The position numbers and the translations under genes are program-made. Shown here piece after piece: positions 1 to 8,000 of a stretch of 21,808 nucleotides of DNA. Below the pieces are notes generated by a model. The model was not told the origin of the DNA and made no database searches. It was given only the letters and a program-made list of their open reading frames with translations. Positions within the stretch are counted from its first letter, which is position 1, and each line of letters opens with the position of its first letter. Source of the stretch: Anaerolineae bacterium (GTDB lineage Bacteria > Chloroflexota > Anaerolineae > Anaerolineales > Villigracilaceae); NCBI GenBank assembly GCA_017303735.1, contig JAFLCF010000062.1:1-21808 (forward strand), read 5' to 3'.

Positions 1-1
1 A

Positions 2-430
2 ATTGGGACATCCCATAGAACGAATTCCCGCAGGTGGCCGGCATGGTTACGATCCGCCTATCCACAAGTTGAAATATGGACGGGATGGACCGAAGTGCAA
101 CTTCCTGAAACGGCAGTGCGCCCTGACGGGCTTGCCTGGGGACGGATTCAGGGTTTCGAGACCTTGTTCTGGTTGGAGATTGGGGATGAGCACAAAAAGA
201 AGGAAGAAATAGAGGGTATTACACGGAAGAGATGGACAGAAGCCTTGGCATTCTGTCGGGAAACTGGTGTCCGGCTTGTATATGCACAGATAAGCCCGGA
301 TTGGGTCAAGAAGGCTGTTCTCTGGGCATTTAAAAATTTACCGGATGATATCGCAGTGGTGATAGGGAATAGGCGAAAGTACGGAAAATTATCGTCAGTC
401 GAATGGGGAAGAGTAACTCAAATAGACTAA
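2..430 (+). CDS. C-terminal part of an unidentified protein, 5' end outside the window
   Basis: The frame is open from the left edge to the TAG-terminated end, giving 142 residues with no convincing internal start, so the gene begins upstream of the window. The only notable signature is VRPDG (bases 116-130) followed by a hydrophobic strand FWLEIGDEH and a lysine-rich helix. This spacing resembles the core of PD-(D/E)xK nuclease-like folds and also the C-terminal half of replication-relaxation proteins found on plasmids and integrative elements. A stretch rich in W, R and K continues to the end. I do not recognise it firmly. If the replication-relaxation resemblance holds, it would point to a mobile element bordering the island. 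The coding sense itself is reasonably secure because the frame is long, has ordinary composition and ends about 75 bases before the next promoter. Confidence 0.5.
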   Translation: MGTSHRTNSRRWPAWLRSAYPQVEIWTGWTEVQLPETAVRPDGLAWGRIQGFETLFWLEIGDEHKKKEEIEGITRKRWTEALAFCRETGVRLVYAQISPDWVKKAVLWAFKNLPDDIAVVIGNRRKYGKLSSVEWGRVTQID

Positions 431-503
431 TGATTGTTGTTTGGCAATCAAATAAACATCCTTGCGTCATAGATTCTCTTACGGGAATCTTACATACTTT
501 AAC

Positions 504-532
504 TTGAATTTCACCTTTTGCATCGCTATAAT
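504..532 (+). promoter_or_regulatory. Sigma70-type promoter of the MBL/E2-E1-JAB cassette
   Basis: A perfect -10 box TATAAT lies at 527-532 and a -35 box TTGAAT (4 of 6 to consensus) at 504-509, with exactly 17 bases between them. The predicted transcription start is near 540, giving a leader of about 40 bases before the ATG at 580. Two short inverted repeats lie just upstream: TGATTG/CAATCA at 431-450 and AGATTC/GAATCT at 471-490. The first could weakly end the upstream transcript, and the second is close enough to the -35 box to be an operator. Confidence 0.75.
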
Positions 533-579
533 AGCACAAATATTCTGGTATTGTTTTTAGTGAACTACAGGAGAATAGC

Positions 580-1689
580 ATGGCAAAGTTGATTTTCTAT
601 CCATTAGGTAACGCAGATTCAACTCTTATTCATTTAAAGGATGATCGCTTGATTCTTAAGGATTATTACCGTCCAGAATTGGAAAAAGGCGATAAGAGAG
701 TGGATTTAGCGCTTGAATTGGGTGATTATGTGAAGTCGCTGGACAGGGATTATATTGATTTAGTTGCTTTCTCGCATGCTGATGATGATCATCTCTGTGG
801 ATGTGATGAATTCTTTTGGTTTGAATATGATCGAAAATACCAAAGTGAAGATCGCATCAAAATTAAAGAATTACACGTTCCGGCAAATCTCATTACAGAA
901 GCTGGTTTGGAGAATTCTGCTAAAGCACTCCAAAAAGAAGCTCGACATCGACTGAGAAAAGGTCAAGGCATTCGGGTTCATGGCTATCCTGAACAACTTA
1001 CAGATTGGTTCAAGGCTGAGAAGATCGACCCCAAAACAAGGGAGGGATTGTTACTTCATGCCGGTGACCTTATCCCAGGTTATTCTGCCGAAAAAGGTGA
1101 AGTCGAAATTTTTATCCATTCTCCCTTCTCCTATAAACTTGAAGAGGAAGAGGAAAACCGAAATGACAATTCAATGGTTTGGCATCTAACATTTTTTACT
1201 GGCAATGAGGTAAGGAAGGTTTTCTTAGGCGCTGATGCTACACACCAGGATTGGGCAGACATTGTCAAGTTGACTGAAATTAATAAAAATGAAGATAGAT
1301 TGGTGTTTGACCTATTCCGTATATCTCATCACTGTAGTTACCTATCGCTCTCTGAGGACAAGGGGAAAACCATAACGTCTCCCCGCGAAGAGGTCGTTCG
1401 CCTTTTCGATAAAGGCAATTCAAAGTGCATTCTTATTTCATCAAGTTGGGAAATCCTTAATGAAGAATCCACTCAGCCGCCCCACTTTCAAGCAAAAGCC
1501 TTTTACAAGAAAGTAGTACAAGAAAAAGGAAACAGCGATAATTTTTATGTGACGATGGAATTCCCGAATACCGAGCAGCCGAAACCGATTATTGTTGAAA
1601 CAAGCATTTATGGCTTCACAGTAAAAAAGGCAGCAGGATTAAGCATTGCCGCTGAAGTTACTCGAAGGCAACCTCCAAGAGTGGGGTAA
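580..1689 (+). CDS. Metallo-beta-lactamase-fold hydrolase, first gene of the cassette
   Basis: This 369-residue protein has the marks of the metallo-beta-lactamase superfamily, closest in style to ComEC-type hydrolases. It shows an N-terminal GNADSTLI strand-turn, the metal motif HxDxDH in SHADDDHLCG (H66, D68, D70, H71), a later metal aspartate in LGADATH (D219) and a histidine motif ISHHCS (H250/H251). It has no signal peptide or membrane segment, so it is probably cytosolic. Family members cleave phosphodiester or other ester bonds; the substrate here cannot be told. The ATG is supported by AGGAG at 569-573 with a 6-base spacer. It is the promoter-proximal gene, and the E2-E1-JAB gene starts 17 bases after its stop. 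The protein ends in PPRVG with a C-terminal glycine, of interest next to a ubiquitin-type ligase. The fold is secure; the role is inferred. Confidence 0.85.
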   Translation: MAKLIFYPLGNADSTLIHLKDDRLILKDYYRPELEKGDKRVDLALELGDYVKSLDRDYIDLVAFSHADDDHLCGCDEFFWFEYDRKYQSEDRIKIKELHVPANLITEAGLENSAKALQKEARHRLRKGQGIRVHGYPEQLTDWFKAEKIDPKTREGLLLHAGDLIPGYSAEKGEVEIFIHSPFSYKLEEEEENRNDNSMVWHLTFFTGNEVRKVFLGADATHQDWADIVKLTEINKNEDRLVFDLFRISHHCSYLSLSEDKGKTITSPREEVVRLFDKGNSKCILISSSWEILNEESTQPPHFQAKAFYKKVVQEKGNSDNFYVTMEFPNTEQPKPIIVETSIYGFTVKKAAGLSIAAEVTRRQPPRVG

Positions 1690-1706
1690 AAAAAGAGAGA
1701 GACACA

Positions 1707-3941
1707 GTGCCAACAGATCAATTATCATTTTCTTGGTCAAAAAGACTTGCTGCTGCTGTAGCAAGGAACAATTTCATAAAGTTACTCAATAGTTCCCGAG
1801 AACAAGATGCAGATCATCTTGTTATAGAAGTTGAAGTTGAACTGCCGCAAAATCCACCGGTTCCCATTAATCAATTCGAGCAAATTCTTGTTCGAGTTGA
1901 AAACGAAACAGACATCCCAAAAGTATTTGCCATTAGGAATGATTTTCCTAAAACCACCCACCAAAATATAGTTCCAGAAGGCTCGCCAGTTTGGCTTTGT
2001 CTGTATGAAGATCTTTGGGAGGAAATAAAGCCGTATATAACACCTGAAATATTTATCGAACGAATTAGAGAGTGGTTGCGGCGCGCAGCTGTTGAAGAGT
2101 TGCACTTAAGTAATCAGCCACTTGAACCTTTTTTGGTAACACCCCATAAAGTGCTTATTGATGAAGTCTATATGAAATCGGGGCTTCCCCAGGGACAAAT
2201 CCTTGTAGGATATCAACAAGGATTTGTCCCATTAATGGCCCCAGTTCCTTTCGAAAAACTTGTGGTTGTTTCTAAAGATGCGAAGAAAGAGAAAAAAGGG
2301 AATTTTCTTGGAATTCAAGTATCCGCAGCACCAACATTTACCCAGGTCGTTCAACGCCTACCAAAAGATCTATCTCAGTTAATTGCTTTATTGAACAGTG
2401 TTAATATCGATTTGGAAATGGAGTTGAAGGATTTTTTTAGGGAGATGATGCAACATAAGACGATACCCTCTTTTAAGGAATATTACTTAATAGTTTTTCT
2501 ACATCTTCCTAAATCGAGGATACACGGTGGACCCCCAGAGACCCATGAGTATTGGGCATTCTATATAAATGCAACCATAGAGAAACTTGGAGACACTCTT
2601 GGTGTGCTCGCATCTGCGTCTGATGTTGGGGTAGGTTATCTTATTCAAGCGCCAACGTCGATTGAACAGTTGGGAGGCAAGAAGGATTATAGCCATCTAC
2701 TCATTGAACCGATGTCGCCGGTCTTTACGTTTACACCTAATTTAGCCAGAAAGACTTCCGGGGTTATTGAAGAAGAAATTAAAGACCTAACAATAGGCGT
2801 CATAGGACTAGGAGCACTTGGTTCTCCGATTGTTACTAACCTGGCAAGACAAGGTTATGGAAAGTGGCTCCTCATCGACAATGATCTTCTTCTTCCTCAT
2901 AATTTAGCGCGACATGCACTATCGGGGAATTGGATCGGACATCCTAAATCAACAGCAATGAAACTCAGTTTAGATATTGATTTTCAAGGTTCTTCTAATG
3001 TTGAAGTGTTTCCTATAAATTACTTAAGCACAAAAACTGATCTTGGCGAAATCTTTGACGAATGCCATAAAAAATTAACAGCAGCCAATCTTATATTAGA
3101 TTTCTCTGCATCCACAGCAGTAGAAAGGAGCCTGTCATTTGATGATCTTCCTGCACCGCGATTGTCGGCTTATCTTGTTCCCTCAGGAAAGTTTTGTGTT
3201 GTGGCGTATGAAGGTTCAGGTAGATCTATTCGCTTAGATGAGATAAATCAACAACTTATGGTTGCAGCAGCACAGAATCCTGATTTACAAGATATTTTCA
3301 AGAAAGATAATAATAAGATTCAATATGCAGGTTCATGCCGTGATCTTTCCCAGGTTATATCCAATGATTGGTTCTTAGGATACGCAGGGGTTATTTCCAG
3401 ATTTATTAAGCGGAATATAAATGGGCAAAACCCGAAATTGTCAGTATTTAAATGGGAGGAGAATCCTGAATGTATTCGGGAAATACCAATTCCACTAACA
3501 ACTTATTCCAAAATCGAGGCTGATGGGTGGGAAATACGAACAGCGGATCATGTAATTTCGCTAATGAAGAGATATAGAGAGGATAGATTGCCAAATGAAA
3601 CGGGCGGAATCCTGTTAGGAAAAACCGATTACAGCCAAAAAATCATATATGTATCCCATATCTTTCCATCTCCTTCTGACAGCAAGGAATGGCCAACAGC
3701 ATACATTCGTGGAGTAAAAGGGTTACACAAGGAAGTTGAAAAATATCGCAACAAGACTAGCGATGAATTAACATATATTGGTGAATGGCATTCACATCCC
3801 AAAGGCGCTAGTGTTAATCCAAGCAAAGACGATAAAATTGCCCTGAACTGGGTTGGCGAATTTCAGTCCAGTATAGGTGCGCCAGGAATATTGGCTATAC
3901 TTGGCGATGAAGGGCACCCCAATTACCTATTATCCTACTAA
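1707..3941 (+). CDS. E2-like / E1-like / JAB-JAMM fusion protein
   Basis: This single 744-residue protein carries three ubiquitin-system activities. Residues about 1-145 look like an E2 domain, with HQN at 85-87 and a candidate catalytic cysteine C98 in PVWLCLYEDLW, then the helix IREWLRRAA. Residues 150-350 are an unrecognised linker region. Residues about 355-590 are an E1/ThiF adenylation domain with the nucleotide loop GLGALGS (367-373) and DNDLLLPHNLARH (391-403); C544 in AGSCRD is a candidate thioester cysteine. Residues about 605-744 are a JAB/JAMM metalloprotease with E631 in ETGGILLG and EWHSHP (H695, H697), then S706 and D709. The H697-to-S706 gap is one residue longer than the usual HxHx7Sx2D. 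The start is GTG at 1707 behind a weak purine-rich GAGAGAG. By analogy with Cap2 and Cap3 it could ligate a protein C-terminus to a target and reverse the bond. No ubiquitin-like gene is present. Confidence 0.85.
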   Translation: MPTDQLSFSWSKRLAAAVARNNFIKLLNSSREQDADHLVIEVEVELPQNPPVPINQFEQILVRVENETDIPKVFAIRNDFPKTTHQNIVPEGSPVWLCLYEDLWEEIKPYITPEIFIERIREWLRRAAVEELHLSNQPLEPFLVTPHKVLIDEVYMKSGLPQGQILVGYQQGFVPLMAPVPFEKLVVVSKDAKKEKKGNFLGIQVSAAPTFTQVVQRLPKDLSQLIALLNSVNIDLEMELKDFFREMMQHKTIPSFKEYYLIVFLHLPKSRIHGGPPETHEYWAFYINATIEKLGDTLGVLASASDVGVGYLIQAPTSIEQLGGKKDYSHLLIEPMSPVFTFTPNLARKTSGVIEEEIKDLTIGVIGLGALGSPIVTNLARQGYGKWLLIDNDLLLPHNLARHALSGNWIGHPKSTAMKLSLDIDFQGSSNVEVFPINYLSTKTDLGEIFDECHKKLTAANLILDFSASTAVERSLSFDDLPAPRLSAYLVPSGKFCVVAYEGSGRSIRLDEINQQLMVAAAQNPDLQDIFKKDNNKIQYAGSCRDLSQVISNDWFLGYAGVISRFIKRNINGQNPKLSVFKWEENPECIREIPIPLTTYSKIEADGWEIRTADHVISLMKRYREDRLPNETGGILLGKTDYSQKIIYVSHIFPSPSDSKEWPTAYIRGVKGLHKEVEKYRNKTSDELTYIGEWHSHPKGASVNPSKDDKIALNWVGEFQSSIGAPGILAILGDEGHPNYLLSY

Positions 3942-3988
3942 GGGTAACCCAGTAAATATGAATTTACATCTTGATCTGAGGATAAATC

Positions 3989-4495
3989 ATGAAGGAATTT
4001 CTTGAAAAACTGGCTTCTTATCATTTATTCAATTATCTATTGCCAGGGGTGCTTTTCGTCTTTCTGGCGGATAAGTTCATAAATCTTGACCTGTATCAAG
4101 CGGATATTGTTTTTGGCTTATTTCTCTATTATTTCATTGGTTTGGTCATTAGCAGAATAGGTTCATTAATTTTGGAGCCATTCCTGCGAAGGTTGAAGTT
4201 CGTAGTATTCGCTGATTATAAAGACTTTGTTTCTGCTTCAAAAATTGATCCGAAAATTGAGCAAATTCTAGAAACCAACAATATGTACCGAACTCTATTT
4301 ACTTTGTTTTTGGTATTGATTTTAATAAAGTTATATAAGCTTATCGAGGCAAGTATTCACTTTGTTGCAATCTGGGATGAATATTTATTTATAGGGGTTC
4401 TTTTTCTTATATTTCTCTTTGCCTACAAAAAACAAAGCCAGCTGATTTCAGAACGAGTAAAGGCGAACAAACAAACAAAAAAAACAAAACAGTAG
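3989..4495 (+). CDS. Small membrane protein with about four helices, third cassette gene
   Basis: This 168-residue protein is highly hydrophobic. Likely membrane helices are at about 13-30, 39-61, 101-120 and 131-146. A polar loop of about 40 residues containing FADYKDFVSASK lies between helices 2 and 3, and the tail is strongly basic (KANKQTKKTKQ). The N-terminus (LFNYLLPGVLFVF) is not a cleavable signal. The start is supported by TGAGGA at 3978-3982 or nearby, 5-6 bases before the ATG. It follows the E2-E1-JAB stop by 47 bases and shares the AT-rich composition of the two upstream genes, so it is probably co-transcribed with them. I do not recognise a named family. Small multi-helix proteins are common membrane effectors in antiphage systems, and that is the most economical reading, but the sequence does not prove it. 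Confidence 0.75.
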   Translation: MKEFLEKLASYHLFNYLLPGVLFVFLADKFINLDLYQADIVFGLFLYYFIGLVISRIGSLILEPFLRRLKFVVFADYKDFVSASKIDPKIEQILETNNMYRTLFTLFLVLILIKLYKLIEASIHFVAIWDEYLFIGVLFLIFLFAYKKQSQLISERVKANKQTKKTKQ

Positions 4496-4527
4496 CTCTG
4501 TGGCAATCTATGAGAATTCAAAATTAA

Positions 4528-4815
4528 TCATTTGAGCACTTGGTTGCCAATATTCCGGATCATCTAACTTCACCTACCTCTCCTGTTGTTTCTTTATTTC
4601 TTGAAAAGCGTACACCTTTGGATGTGAATCTGAGCGGAACAGAATAGGAAGCCCGGGTTCGTTTTGATATTTCACCCAATGAGGATTTTGAGGAGGCAAT
4701 GCAGGATTTACATGAATTGCAGGATGAGGCGTTCGATGTAGAAGATGACATTATGCTGTTTATTCATCCTTTCGCAATTCTTGAGATAGTGGAGGTCATG
4801 GATTACCTTTTGTAA
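4528..4815 (+). pseudogene. Decayed reading frame in the junction between the two systems
   Basis: One frame reads from just after a TAA at 4525 to a TAA at 4813, broken only by a TAG at 4645-4647. Translated through the stop it is coherent and protein-like. A hydrophobic/proline N-part (DHLTSP, SLFLEKRTPLD) is followed by an acidic helical C-part (DFEEAMQDLHELQDEAF, then FIHPFAILEIVEVMDYLL). There is no convincing start: the ATG at 4699 has AGGAGG only two bases upstream. It is best read as the remnant of a small gene of unknown family. An alternative is chance coding of non-coding sequence. Confidence 0.35.
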
Positions 4816-4973
4816 CCTGCTGGCAAAATATCACTGGTTATCATACATTGCAACATGATCCTCATTGAAACCAGGAAGTGACATGATCAACACAAATCAG
4901 CGGTCTCTTGCCATAAGCATTCGCCAACAAATTGCAATAATAGTTTTTAGGAAAGTAGCCAAAAAACATATCG

Positions 4974-4979
4974 TATAAT
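4974..4979 (+). promoter_or_regulatory. Likely -10 box of the DISARM operon promoter
   Basis: A perfect TATAAT lies at 4974-4979 in an AT-rich stretch upstream of drmD. No good -35 hexamer is seen at 16-18 bases spacing, so the promoter may be weak or activator-dependent. Transcription from about 4986 would give a leader of about 85 bases to the preferred TTG start at 5071. No regulator gene, such as the WYL proteins seen near some defence systems, is present in the window. Confidence 0.5.
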
Positions 4980-4991
4980 ATGGGGGATAGT

Positions 4992-5032
4992 GGGGAGAGC
5001 CCCTGTCTAAAGGTTCATCGACGGGCTAGCCC
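4992..5032 (+). promoter_or_regulatory. GC-rich leader with two short hairpins before drmD
   Basis: GGGG-AGAG-CCCC at 4992-5003 can fold as a tetraloop hairpin, and GGGCTAGCCC at 5023-5032 is a perfect 10-base palindrome. The AGCCC of the first (4998-5002) can also pair with GGGCT of the second (5023-5027), so the two folds can compete. The palindrome could equally be a protein-binding site. This is the only structured part of the 4816-5055 region apart from the -10 box. Confidence 0.3.
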
Positions 5033-5055
5033 AAAGATATTCGTAACAATCTGCG

Positions 5056-8000
5056 ATGGAGGAATACCCTTTGTCTTCAAAAGAAAAATCTGATCGGTTT
5101 TTCCCGCAACGATTACCTGAGCCAGGTGAATTGGTTCATGTGCGTGCGCGGCGGTGGCTGGTGGAAGAGATCGTCGCTCCTGCAATTTCAGGACAGACGC
5201 CATTAGTACGGCTGGCATGTGCGGATGATGACGCCCAGGGCGAGACGATTGACGTTTTATGGGAATATGAACTCGACCGACAAATCCTTGAAGAAGAAGG
5301 TTGGGATGATCTGGCTTCCAAAGGATTTGACTCTCCGCGTTACTTTGCTGCATTTTTGCATACCATGCGCTGGAACTGTATTACATCCACAGACCCCAAT
5401 CTTTTTCAAGCACCATTCCGTGCGGGGATCAAAATAGATGCCTACCAAATGGAGCCCTTGCGCAAAGCACTCCGTTTGCCTCGAGTGAATCTCTTTATTG
5501 CCGACGATACTGGGTTAGGCAAGACTATTGAAGCGGGGTTGATCGCGCGCGAATTACTCCTGAGAAAAAAGGCAAAGACCATCGTAGTAGCAACGCCGCC
5601 ATCTGTTTTGGAGCAATGGCGGACCGAACTTGAAGAACGCTTCGGGCTTGTCTTTGAAATCCTTGACCGCGCTTATTTAACAAGGATGCGACGCGAGCGC
5701 GGCTTTGGTGTCAATCCGTGGCGCACCCATAGCCGATTTCTTATTTCCCATAACCTCTTGATCGACCCTGCTTACACAGACCCTATGCGTGAATGGCTGG
5801 GAACGCTTTTACCGGGAAGTTTGTTGATCCTGGATGAGGCGCATCATGCCGCGCCATCCAGCGGCGGACGATATGGGATTGAAACAAAATTTACCCGTGC
5901 GGTGCGGGATCTGGCAGCGCGATTCGAACACAGGCTATTTCTTTCTGCCACTCCCCACAACGGACATTCAAATAGTTTTTCCACCTTACTCGAACTGCTG
6001 GACCCATATCGCTTTACGCGAGGCGTACCAGTGCGCGGCAGGAAGGCGCTTGAAGAAGTGATGGTGCGTCGATTGAAGGAGGATATCCGTGAGGTGCAGG
6101 GAGGGTTCCCCAAGCGCAATATAGTACGAATCTCCATCGACGATCTGCCGGCAGATGCGCCCGAATTGGTTTTATCCAGGTTGCTGGATGAATATCGAAC
6201 CGCGCGCGAAGAACGCTTTGCAAACACCACACGGAGAGCACAAGCTGCGGCAGGGTTGCTTGTGGTCGGCTTACAGCAGCGCTTGTTATCCTCCATTGAC
6301 GCCTTTGCCCGCAGCTTGAAAGTTCATCGAGCAACCGTGGAAAGGCAATGGGAGAAAGCAAAATCTGCCAAAGCCGAACCGGTTGTTTTTGACGAGCAGC
6401 AGGCAGACTTTTTCGCGACCACACCGGATGCAGATGATGAGCGCAGTGAGTGGACGCCCGAGGAGTTGGAAGCAGAAGAAAACGCGCAAATCGAGGCTAT
6501 GACCGCAATGGCAGAGTCGGAAACCAAATACGACTCGGAACTCGAGATCCTTTGGCAGCGTGAACAAGCCTTACTAGACCAGATGCAACAGATCGCAGAA
6601 GAGAGCCGCTACCAACCCGATGCGAAAATGCGGGCATTGATCGACTGGATCAGGTCAAATATGTGCGCCGATCTTCCTCCCCTTGGGAAAGGGTCCAAAG
6701 GTGCTGCACCCAAATGGAACAACCGCCGCGTGCTTATCTTCACAGAGAACCGTGAAGGGACAAAACGTTACATAAAGTCAATGCTGGAGCAAGTGATTGA
6801 AGGGACAGATCGCGCCGATGAGCGGATCGAAGTGATTGATGGTCTAACCAGCGGAAGCATGCGAAAAGAAATTCAACGCAGATTCAATACTGACCCAGCC
6901 AAAGACCCGCTGCGCATTTTGCTGGCAACCGATGCCGCCCGCGAAGGTTTGAACTTCCAAGCCCACTGCGCGGACTTGTTCCACTTTGACCTGCCGTGGA
7001 ACCCTGGGCGCATTGAACAGCGCAATGGTCGTATTGACCGTAAACTGCAACCCGCAGATGAAGTTCGTTGTCATTATTTTGTGCTGCCGCAACGCGTGGA
7101 AGACCGCGTCCTCGAGGTGCTGGTTAATAAAACCGAAACGATCAAAAAGGAACTTGGCAGTCTTTCCAAAGTAATCGAAGACGATATCGAACGTAAACTC
7201 AGCCAGGGTATTCGCCACAGTGACGCGGAAATGCTGGCGCTTGAGATCGAGCAAACAGATTTGGATGCCGAGAAAAAACGTGCCACCGAGGAAGAACTCG
7301 AATTGGCACGCGAACGCCAGGAAGAATTGAAGAAGCAAATCGAACAATGTCAATCATTGCTCGAGAAGTCACGCTCCTGGGCAGGGTTTGAGGCGGCTCC
7401 GTTCCGTGAGGCGCTTTCCTGCTCACTTGAAATTCTTGGGTCAGAGCCGCTTGTTCAGGGCGTGGACGAAGATGGTCGCCCGATGTGGACCTTCCCACCG
7501 CTGGACCGCCGCGCAGAGACTGACCCAAGTTGGGCGGCAACTCTGGATACCTTACGCGCACCCCGCAAGCAAAATCAAAAGGTTGCCGATTGGCGGCGTG
7601 AAGCGCCCATTCGCCCTGTGATCTTTGAAGATGCCGGCGTGTTGACCGATGACACCGTCCATCTTCATCTTGAACAGCGCGTGGCTCAACGTCTGCTGGC
7701 GCGTTTCCGTTCACAGGGATTTATCCATCACGATCTTTCGCGCGCATGTCTCGCTCAAGCCTCGGACTCGATTCCTCGTGTCATCCTGTTGGGGAGGTTA
7801 TCGCTGTATGGGCGCGGCGCCGAACGCTTGCACGAAGAACTGGTACCGCTTGCAGCGCGTTGGGTGGAGCCTTCTCTGCGCAAAAACAAATTATCCGCGT
7901 ATGCGCGTGAGGCGGAAGAGAAAACACTCGAACTGTTGGAACAATCCCTGACGATGATGGATCATCGTGTGCCAAACGAACAAGTGCAGAAAAAATTATT

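Noticed and set aside
580..4495. A complete type II CBASS operon.
   Set aside because: No CD-NTase with a GS-x-DxD nucleotidyltransferase motif is encoded; the first gene is a metallo-beta-lactamase-fold protein.
4560..4751. A 63-residue - strand frame very rich in serine and cysteine.
   Set aside because: It has the low-complexity look of an antisense shadow of the acidic + strand remnant, with no start signal.
4883..4978. A 31-residue + strand frame preceded by AGGAAG.
   Set aside because: Its stop falls inside the TATAAT box of the drmD promoter, it matches nothing I know, and short frames of this length are expected by chance in AT-rich DNA.
7199..7714. Long antisense frames opposite drmD, drmMI and drmA, such as this 171-residue one.
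   Set aside because: They lie opposite strongly supported coding sequence, have unnatural composition and carry no ribosome binding sites.
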